DNA from: Akkermansiaceae bacterium
Lineage (GTDB): Bacteria > Verrucomicrobiota > Verrucomicrobiia > Verrucomicrobiales > Akkermansiaceae
DNA length: 41,456 nt
Assembly: GCA_903826205.1 (NCBI GenBank)
Contig: CAIKDP010000124.1
Location: 1 to 41,456 of the forward strand
Reading direction: 5' to 3'
Shown here: positions 36,001 to 41,456 of the stretch, in pieces
How positions within the stretch are numbered: position 1 is the stretch's first letter
Layout of the letters: every line of letters starts with the position of its first letter
Made by a program: the position numbers and the translations under genes
The notes under the pieces: generated by a model
Told to the model about the DNA's origin: nothing
The model's database searches: none
What the model saw: only the letters and a program-made list of their open reading frames with translations

Positions 36001-36052
36001 CGGCGCCTGCGGCTGCTGCACCCAGTGTGGCACCAGCCAGGGCTGCAGTTGA
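33002..36052 (+). CDS. nrdJ: Adenosylcobalamin-dependent (class II) ribonucleotide reductase
   Basis: The 1016-aa product reduces ribonucleotides to deoxyribonucleotides using B12 and needs no oxygen. The N-terminal domain is followed by the catalytic barrel with the half-cystine in ASACFIQG (near residue 199), [22 protein letters not shown], and the catalytic finger loop [42 protein letters not shown] and the late block around [19 protein letters not shown] are typical of the NrdJ-Z type. The C terminus has a Cys-rich zinc/redox tail ([18 protein letters not shown], QGCS). ATG 33044 is an alternative start. folC follows 9 bp downstream, suggesting one operon for DNA precursor supply. Confidence 0.94.
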   Translation: [1016 protein letters not shown]

Positions 36053-36061
36053 TTTTCCACC

Positions 36062-37297
36062 ATGAATTACCCCGAAGCCATCGCCTGGCTATTCTCCACC
36101 CAGATGTTTGGCATCAAGCTCGGGCTGGACGGGACGCGCCAACTGCTCAAGGAATTTTTCGCCTATCCCAAGCCGGGCGTGACGGTCATTCATGTTGCCG
36201 GCACCAATGGCAAGGGCAGCACCTGCGCGATGATGGACGCCATTGCCCGCGCCTGCGGCCAACGCTGCGGGCTCTTCACCTCGCCGCACCTCATCGACTT
36301 CCGCGAACGCATCAAGGTCTCCGGCCAGGACATCCCTGAGGCGGATTGCGCCGCCGGTCTAACCGAACTGCGCGCCCTTTGCGAACGCCTCGACCCGCAC
36401 CCGACATTTTTTGAAATTTCGTTGGCTTTGGCACTGCGCTGGTTCGGCCAATGCAACTGCGAACTCATCCTGCTGGAAACCGGCATGGGCGGCCGTCTCG
36501 ATGCCACCACTGCCGTGCCCGCGGATGTCTGCGTCGTCACCCCCATCGGCCTCGACCACGCCGAATGGTTAGGCGAGAGCCTGGAACAAATCGCCGGCGA
36601 AAAGGCCGGCATTTTCCTCCCCGGCGTGCCTGCCGTCTGTGCCCCCCAGCCGGATTCCGTTAGACAGGTCTTGGAGCAAGCCGCCAATCAAACCCGCGCA
36701 CCGCTCGAATTCATCGCGGACCCATTGTTAGGTTACGCCATCGCCCTGCCCGGACCGCATCAAAAAGGGAATGCCGCGCTGGCCGTCGCCGCCCTCCACC
36801 ACGCGGGTGTGCCGCTCACCTTCGATGGCATCCAATACGGTCTGAGCCACCTGCGCTGGCCGGGACGGTTTGAAGTTTTCCCGGCGGCGGCCGTGGCCGG
36901 CGCAACCCAACCCGTGGTCCTGGATGGGGCACACAACCCGCATGCCGCGGATGTGTTAGCCGCCACCTGGCAGAGTGTCTTTCCCGGTCGCAAGACCGCC
37001 TTGGTTTTCAGCGCCGTGGCGTCCAAGGACATCGCAGGGATCCTCAAGCCGCTGGCCCCCCTGGCGTCCCACATTTTCTTCTGTCCCGTCGCCACCCCGC
37101 GGGCCGTCGCCTGTGCGGAACTGGCCGCCGCCTTGCCACCGGGGGCTCCGCCGCACCAGGTGTTCGACGCCTTCCCCGCCGCTTTTGCCGCCGCGCTTGC
37201 CACCGGCGTTCCCGTGCTTGTTGCCGGCTCCTTGTTTCTGGTCGGTGAAGCCCGCGCCTATCTAACAAACAAATGCTTCCAAGCATCAGCCCAATAG
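36062..37297 (+). CDS. folC: Bifunctional folylpolyglutamate/dihydrofolate synthase
   Basis: The 411-aa product adds glutamates to folates. It shows the Mur-ligase-like signature: P-loop HVAGTNGKGSTCAMM (about 42-56), then FTSPHLIDFRERIKVSG, LLETGMGGRLDATT, ITPIGLDHAEWLG-like (VVTPIGLDHAEWLG) and the C-terminal domain with VVLDGAHNPHAA. Length is normal. ATG 36062 is 9 bp after the nrdJ stop. Folate-dependent thymidylate synthesis and ribonucleotide reduction both feed DNA precursors, so co-transcription makes sense. The convergent neighbour is the glycerophosphodiesterase, with 141 bp between, in which I see no clear terminator. Confidence 0.92.
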   Translation: MNYPEAIAWLFSTQMFGIKLGLDGTRQLLKEFFAYPKPGVTVIHVAGTNGKGSTCAMMDAIARACGQRCGLFTSPHLIDFRERIKVSGQDIPEADCAAGLTELRALCERLDPHPTFFEISLALALRWFGQCNCELILLETGMGGRLDATTAVPADVCVVTPIGLDHAEWLGESLEQIAGEKAGIFLPGVPAVCAPQPDSVRQVLEQAANQTRAPLEFIADPLLGYAIALPGPHQKGNAALAVAALHHAGVPLTFDGIQYGLSHLRWPGRFEVFPAAAVAGATQPVVLDGAHNPHAADVLAATWQSVFPGRKTALVFSAVASKDIAGILKPLAPLASHIFFCPVATPRAVACAELAAALPPGAPPHQVFDAFPAAFAAALATGVPVLVAGSLFLVGEARAYLTNKCFQASAQ

Positions 37298-37438
37298 CGC
37301 AGCCGGTGTTCGAGGGCGATCCCGCGGGGGACTCGGGCCATTCATCCAACAAATGAGAGCGAACCATCGGGACCGACATCAGGCGCCTCGAAGACGACTT
37401 CATGAAAAGGCTCAAGGAGGTGGCTATATACTTGCGCC

Positions 37439-38494
37439 TTAGTAGCGGCCGGGCACGGGCAATCCGCGGGCGGCGAGCATGGAAATGAGCCGGCCGGGAT
37501 CGTCCGTAATGATGCCGTCCACTCCCCAAGCGATCATCTTTGCGACCAACTCCGCATCGAAGGCGCTTCCCAGCTTTTCGGGCCAACTCCACACAACGAC
37601 CTTGAGCCCCAGACGGTGAGCCTCGTCCAGGGCCTCCTTGGTGAGTTCGGCGTCTTCCGGATCCCAGGCGTACCCGCCCATGGCCTTGACCATTGCAGGA
37701 AGGGAGCCGCCGTAATCCTGTAACAGCTTCCCCCCTGTCCACTGCCCGGCGACCTTCGGATCCGGACTGAGGAAACTTTCCTCTCCCCCCTGTTCGTTGT
37801 CGCGTGAGGTGAGATAGGCGGTCCTGATGCGACGGTCGAGCCTCTGGAGTTCGTAGAGGCATCTGAAATCAAAGGCATGGACCTCGACTCGATCGATGAT
37901 CCCCTCGTCCCTGAGCACCTTGTAGACGGCCGCAGCGAAAGCCTCGGGAGGCGGACTGTAATCAGGGTGGGCGGGGTCGGTTTTGATTTCGATTTGGTAG
38001 CGGATCCGCTTCCGCGTCTCCTTCTCCGCGAAGCGCACGACGTCGCGCAAGGTGGGCATCCGGATCCCATCCGCAGGAACCTGGTCCGGGAAGAATCGTG
38101 AGTAGGCGCTTCCCGGGCGCAGCCGGCCGACGTCGTAACCCTGGAGTTCCCTGAGAGTGAGACCCATAACAGCATACTTCCGGTCGTACGCGTCGCGCTG
38201 CGCCTGTGGCAGCTTCATCATCGCCTCCCGGCTTGGAGCCAGAAACTGCGCCTGGTCGTCGCGAGTTATATCCGGATTGAGAACCAGGTCGTGGGAAAGC
38301 AGAACCTCGTGCTCTTTGGTGAGGACCACATCCATGTCGATGTAGTCCGCGCCGATGCGCAAAGCCGTCTTGTAACCCGCCATGGTGTTTTCAGGCGCAA
38401 ACGCACGAGCGCCGCGGTGCGCATAGACCTCGATGCGCTTGGCGGGCTCAGACTGTGCCGCCGGGGCTAACAGAATGCACATGGCGAGTAACAT
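37439..38494 (-). CDS. Secreted glycerophosphodiester phosphodiesterase (GlpQ-like)
   Basis: The 351-aa product hydrolyses glycerophosphodiesters to glycerol 3-phosphate and an alcohol. A signal peptide (residues 1-15, cut near AAQSEPA) places it in the periplasm. Catalytic motifs: YAHRGARAFAPENT (H26, R27, E35), metal-site block DYIDMDVVLTK (D53, D55) and SHD (H68), then QIEIKTD and the final VDGIITDDP. The first metal ligand of the usual E-x-D is Asp instead of Glu, a conservative change. The 72-residue insert after H68 is GlpQ-like. ATG 38494 is preferred to the start at 38632. The gene ends convergent to folC. Confidence 0.88.
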   Translation of the reverse strand: MLLAMCILLAPAAQSEPAKRIEVYAHRGARAFAPENTMAGYKTALRIGADYIDMDVVLTKEHEVLLSHDLVLNPDITRDDQAQFLAPSREAMMKLPQAQRDAYDRKYAVMGLTLRELQGYDVGRLRPGSAYSRFFPDQVPADGIRMPTLRDVVRFAEKETRKRIRYQIEIKTDPAHPDYSPPPEAFAAAVYKVLRDEGIIDRVEVHAFDFRCLYELQRLDRRIRTAYLTSRDNEQGGEESFLSPDPKVAGQWTGGKLLQDYGGSLPAMVKAMGGYAWDPEDAELTKEALDEAHRLGLKVVVWSWPEKLGSAFDAELVAKMIAWGVDGIITDDPGRLISMLAARGLPVPGRY

Positions 38495-38637
38495 CAGAAA
38501 GTGGGGTCTCGTGGCTGGCGTTGCGAACGCCGAGGAGCCAGGCGGCAGGCCGGCAAGCCGCCTACGGGCCGCAGCGGAGACGGTGCGGGGAATTGGCTGG
38601 TCAGAAAGCGGCGGAGTGGAATGGCTTGGCACGACGA

Positions 38638-38666
38638 ATCGTATGGTCGGGAAATTTCAAGGTCAA
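38638..38666 (-). promoter_or_regulatory. Candidate promoter of the glycerophosphodiesterase gene
   Basis: On the minus strand TTGACC (38661-38666), a 17-nt spacer and TACGAT (38638-38643) form a good sigma-70-like pair, leaving a leader of about 137 nt to ATG 38494. The rest of 38495-38709 shows no gene. Confidence 0.5.
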
Positions 38667-38709
38667 GAAGTACGGGCGGCGGGCGTAAGAACATAGATAA
38701 GCTCTGCCA

Positions 38710-39345
38710 TCATTCCTTCGTAGATGTTGAGCTCGTCACCTGCCAATGGCCGCCACGATCCGGGCCGATACGACGGATGAGGCCGCTGGTTTTGAGTTTT
38801 TCCAGATGATATTTCACTCCGTTTTCGGTGATGTCTCCGAGCAGGGTGGCGAGTTCCCTCCGGCTAATGGCAGGGTGCTCGCGCAGAATTCCAATGATTT
38901 TCTGGGTAGTCTTCTGGGTAGTCTTCTGGGTAGTTTTCCCCGACGTTTTCCCCGACGTTTTCCCCGACGTTTTCCCCGACGTTTTCCCCGACGTTTTCTC
39001 TCGGATGATGTCCAGATACGCTGGAGCAAAGGGGAACTCGATCCAGAGGTCATTGGGCTTGTAGTCGATGATCGGCTCGGGAACGCCCGCTTCGCGGCAG
39101 GCTTCAAAGATGCGCTGGATGCCGCGGCCCCAAGTCTCGATTTCGCCGGCGCGGAAGAAGGCATTGGCCAGGAACGGGTTGTAGGGGCTGGAGGCATGAT
39201 CCGCCAACAGGTGTTCCAAGGTCCAGCCTTCCGGCAGGACAGCCGGGTTCCAGATTTTCAGGCGGTTTTCATAAACGCGGATTTGCACCGGCGCGCCGAC
39301 AGCATAGTCGCGATGCACCAGTGCGTTGAGGATTGTACCCGTCGC
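38710..39345 (-). pseudogene. Truncated AlbA_2/HATPase-type regulator (RecG-like), N terminus lost
   Basis: This encodes the C-terminal part of the family once annotated as RecG-like or transcriptional regulator: TILNALVHRDYAVGAPVQIRVYENRLKIWNP, then EIETWGRGIQRIFEAC. A hydrophilic repeat linker follows, then a winged helix (ISRRELATLLGDITENGVKYHLEKL). The N-terminal AlbA_2 DNA-binding domain and the start of the ATPase-like domain are missing. The frame upstream (MPPTPARSWASSATG) is not family sequence, because at about 39333-39345 the reading frame passes into an antisense-phase fragment of a DUF932 gene. It is probably non-functional. The junction is seen by comparison with remembered family sequence. 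Confidence 0.72.
38899..38994. repeat. 12-bp tandem repeats encoding a (GKTS)/(KTTQ) linker
   Basis: Three copies of TTCTGGGTAGTC-type units (38899-38934) are followed by five of TTCCCCGACGTT (38935-38994). On the minus strand they encode a lysine/threonine-rich linker of 4-residue repeats before the winged helix. Because the unit is a multiple of three, copy-number change alters linker length without a frameshift. Such linkers are common in this regulator family. Confidence 0.9.
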
Positions 39346-39502
39346 CGACGACGCCCACGATCTCGCCGGAGTCGGCGGCAACGAGCGCCTTCTTGTGGGG
39401 CACGATCACATCCATCTTGGCACCATTGCGGGTGACGGTCGCATGGATGGGCGTTTCATGGACCGGGAAAAACCAACCGTTTCGCAGGGGATTGAAGTTC
39501 AT
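39334..39502 (-). pseudogene. 5' fragment of a DUF932 (phage/plasmid-related) gene
   Basis: From ATG 39502 the frame encodes MNFNPLRNGWFFPVHETPIH, then NGAKMDVIVPHKKALVAADSGEIVGVVGDGY, which resembles the N terminus of DUF932 proteins found on mobile elements. After about 56 residues the match stops at the fusion with the AlbA/HATPase fragment and the frame runs out into unrelated sequence. Most of the usual protein is missing. The start codon lies 2 bp after the stop of the VWA fragment, suggesting they were once an operon. Confidence 0.6.
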
Positions 39503-39504
39503 GG

Positions 39505-39912
39505 CTATTTCTTGCGGGATTTTTTGAGGGATTCGCCCATGGATTCATTGGCGTAGGCGGCTTCGGCGACGGCGAGGTCACACTGGGCGGCTTCGCGGCG
39601 TTTGGCGGATACTTTGCACGCAAAGGCGAGGCTGCCGGCTTTGATGTCGTCGTCATCGGCGATGAAGGTGGCGGAGTTGTGTGCCTGGATGCCCATGTGG
39701 GCGGCGGTGGCGATGGCGTCCTGGTTGGCACCGAGGAACAGAAACTCCCATTGGTATGCCTCGGTCTGATGGGTGATGCGCTGGTTGATGTCGGCCATGG
39801 AAAACTTGCGGGACGAATTTTCCTCGCCGTCGGTGAGGATGGCGATGATGACCTTGGACGGTCGCTCGGGCTCGGGGGTGGCGGCGAGTTCGCTGCCGAT
39901 GTAGTCGATGGT
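39505..39912 (-). pseudogene. 3' fragment of a von Willebrand A-domain gene
   Basis: The fragment encodes the C-terminal half of a small VWA protein: DYIGSELAATPEPERPSKVI, then ILTDGEENSSRKFSMADINQ, and WEFLFLGANQDA. The N-terminal half, with the metal-binding D-x-S-x-S motif, is absent. At about 39907-39930 the homology ends where an opposite-strand WYL fragment begins. A short ORF from ATG 39936 could still be translated. It precedes the DUF932 fragment by 2 bp on the same strand, an arrangement I associate with plasmid or integrative-element genes. Confidence 0.62.
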
Positions 39913-39920
39913 GGGTGACG

Positions 39921-40100
39921 CTCCAGGTGCGGCCACATCGGGGACTGAGCGATGAACAACGCAAGGCCGTGGAGCGCGATTACGCCATGCGCAGCGGCGT
40001 GCTGAAACTCAAGGTTAGAAAAGCGATGGAAGGCTATTTGCGCGACCGCCTGGGTCTAACCATGGCCGACGGCAAGCCGGCGCTGAGGTTGCTTGAATAA
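39921..40100 (+). pseudogene. 3' fragment of a WYL-domain regulator
   Basis: The plus strand encodes VRPHRGLSDEQRKAVERDYA and then MRSGVLKLKVRKAMEGYLRDRLGL, ending at 40100. This is the typical C-terminal tail of WYL-domain transcription factors (family form: LSxEQRxxVERDYGMxxGVLxLxVRxALLxYxLRRLGL). The DNA-binding and WYL domains are missing, cut off at the junction with the minus-strand VWA fragment. It is most likely a remnant of a rearranged gene. Confidence 0.6.
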
Positions 40101-40116
40101 GTCACGAGAGCATATG

Positions 40117-41307
40117 TCAGAGTTCTTTGAGGAGTGGGGTGAGGCCTAGCCACGGGAGGACGGTGACGGTTTCGCGGTGTTGGGCCGTGTCGCCGCCATA
40201 GACCAGCCAGGAGCGGGAGGTTTTGCCGGGCAGGAGTTTCGGACGCCAGAAGTCGAGGCCTTTGAAAGCATCGGATGGAATCGTTTGACCGGATTTCGCC
40301 TCGATGGCGTGAAGGATGTTGCCGCTCTCGACGATGGCGTCGATTTCATGACCCTCCTTGTCGCGGAGGAATCCGACGGAGGGCACTCGACCGGCATGAG
40401 CGGTCTGTTTTGCGAGTTCGGTCATCAGCCAATTCTCGAAGATGGCTCCGCGCAGCGGATGGGTGCGCAGGTGCTCGACGCTGCGGATGCCGATGAGCCA
40501 GGCGGCAAGGCCAGGGTCAGTGAAGTAGATTTTGGGAGCCTTGATGAGGCGTTTCGAAACATTGGTGAAGTGTGGACGGGCAAGGAAAACAAGGAAGCCG
40601 GCCTGGAGAACAGACAACCATGCCTCGGCGGTGGCGCGGCTGATGCCAGTGTCCGAGGCGAGCGAGGAAAGGTTTACCAGTTGGCCGATGCGGCCGGCAC
40701 ACAACTGGAGGAAGCGCTGGAAGGTGGCCAGGTCCTTGACATTGATCGACATGCGGACATCGCGCTCCAAGTAGGTGGCGACGTAGCTCTGGAGCCATGC
40801 GTCCGGGTCCACCGGGCGGTCGTGGATCGGCGGGAAGAGGCCGGCGTGGAGCAGGGTGTCGAGCGAGACCGGGGCGCGGTTCGCGTCCTGAAGTTCCGAC
40901 AGCGAAAATGGCCATAGGCTGAGCAATGAAACGCGTCCCGCCAGCGATTGGGTGATGGCCTCGATCATGCCGAACTGCTGCGAGCCGGTCAGAATGAAGC
41001 GTCCCATGCGGCGGTCAGAGTCCAGGATGCCCTGCAAATAGGAAAACAGCGGCGGGCAGCGCTGGATTTCATCGAGCACCGCGCCATCCGGGAATTGGGA
41101 TAGGAAGCCACGGGGATCTTCGTCTGCAAAACGGCGGACGTCCGGATTTTCCAAGCTGGCGTAAGGGCGATGCCCGCCGAGTTCACGGGCCAAGGTCGTC
41201 TTCCCCGATTGTCGCGGGCCGGTGATCGCAATGGCCGGGAATCCCCGCATGTTACGCAGTGCGACCGCTTTCAAATGGCGTGGTATCGTCTGGGGAGCGG
41301 CGCTCAT
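40117..41307 (-). CDS. AAA ATPase with DUF4143 domain
   Basis: The 396-aa product is a full-length member of the AAA_14/DUF4143 family. Walker A is ITGPRQSGKTTLARELGG (about 29-46), Walker B is AVLDEIQRCP (about 75-84) and a sensor-like ILTGSQQF follows. The C-terminal DUF4143 part holds YLERDVR, a helix-turn-helix-like SSLASDTGISRATAEAWLSVL, and a nuclease-like HEIDAIVESGNILHAIEAKSG (E-x-K), which resembles PD-(D/E)XK folds. The function of the family is not established; members are common in accessory regions. The ATG lies 6 nt from a -10-like box, as with asnS. It is intact, unlike the genes on its left. Confidence 0.88.
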   Translation of the reverse strand: MSAAPQTIPRHLKAVALRNMRGFPAIAITGPRQSGKTTLARELGGHRPYASLENPDVRRFADEDPRGFLSQFPDGAVLDEIQRCPPLFSYLQGILDSDRRMGRFILTGSQQFGMIEAITQSLAGRVSLLSLWPFSLSELQDANRAPVSLDTLLHAGLFPPIHDRPVDPDAWLQSYVATYLERDVRMSINVKDLATFQRFLQLCAGRIGQLVNLSSLASDTGISRATAEAWLSVLQAGFLVFLARPHFTNVSKRLIKAPKIYFTDPGLAAWLIGIRSVEHLRTHPLRGAIFENWLMTELAKQTAHAGRVPSVGFLRDKEGHEIDAIVESGNILHAIEAKSGQTIPSDAFKGLDFWRPKLLPGKTSRSWLVYGGDTAQHRETVTVLPWLGLTPLLKEL

Positions 41308-41313
41308 GGCTTA

Positions 41314-41341
41314 TTTGTAAGTCAATTTAGCAATTGGTCAA
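41314..41341 (-). promoter_or_regulatory. Candidate leaderless promoter of the DUF4143 gene
   Basis: On the minus strand TTGACC (41336-41341), a 16-nt spacer and TACAAA (41314-41319) end 6 nt before ATG 41307. The region is A/T-rich compared with the rest of the window. Initiation would be at or within a base or so of the start codon. Nothing else is recognised to the window end at 41456. Confidence 0.42.
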
Positions 41342-41456
41342 GATAAAAGCGACTTGGACAGAGTTGGGTTCGGTCAACCGGCCGTTCGGCATCATCCCCT
41401 GAAGCATGGCTTGCCGCGGGGCACTCGCCCGTACGACTGTCTGGAGCCCATCCATG

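Noticed and set aside
37044-37862. Minus-strand frame of 272 codons spanning the folC 3' end and the gdpD 3' end
   Set aside because: Overlaps two clear genes in other frames and shows no domain or start signal.
38899-38994. Intergenic minisatellite
   Set aside because: The 12-bp units keep one minus-strand frame open and encode the linker of the AlbA/HATPase-type regulator, so it is a coding repeat.

Overview
The window is a mostly chromosomal, GC-rich segment from a Gram-negative bacterium, most likely a member of Verrucomicrobiota near the Akkermansia/Luteolibacter lineage. The strongest pointer is a five-gene cluster (6118-13576) that matches, in gene order and in protein features recalled from memory, the Akkermansia muciniphila Amuc_1102-1101-1100-1099-1098 pilus-like locus. 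Other support comes from lipid A and outer-membrane genes (lpxD, Skp/OmpH), a B12-dependent ribonucleotide reductase, a Tat-exported GH116-type glycosidase, and translation starts that almost entirely lack Shine-Dalgarno sequences.

Layout. 1-5964: a perfect 30-bp palindrome, yqeY, a 16-copy heptanucleotide array, a secreted beta-propeller protein, asnS (-), dinG (+) and aroD (-, tail-overlapping dinG). 6118-13642: the secretin/PilM-like operon, closed by a strong hairpin. 13701-18169: a HAD phosphatase, then guaB, a methyltransferase and guaA. 18227-21437 (-): an MscS-type channel and a YebC regulator. 21589-25640 (+): a homocysteine methyltransferase-family protein, skp-lpxD, efp and a LysM protein. 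25641-25836: three hairpins, two of them related palindromes. 25837-32669: a GH116-like enzyme (-), a divergent secreted all-helical protein (+) and a UroD-family protein (+). 32670-37297: a regulatory region, nrdJ and folC. 37439-38494 (-): a secreted glycerophosphodiesterase. 38710-41307: gene remnants (AlbA/HATPase regulator, DUF932, VWA, WYL) fused end to end by rearrangement, then an intact DUF4143 ATPase.

How the genes fit together. The five-gene cluster looks like a reduced type IV pilus alignment complex. It has a cytoplasmic PilM ring protein fused to a PilN-like membrane protein, a PilO-like single-pass protein (the Amuc_1100 counterpart), a second single-pass protein with a calcium-type loop, and a TPR-secretin. 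No pilin, motor ATPase or platform gene lies beside it. It is the best candidate in the window for a poorly described system. The other genes are largely housekeeping: nucleotide synthesis, lipid A, translation and folate.

At the DNA level, the pentamer GTTAG/CTAAC accounts for almost every TTAG/CTAA in the window, in several reading frames and in intergenic DNA. Two promoters sit so close to their ATG that leaderless mRNAs are predicted.
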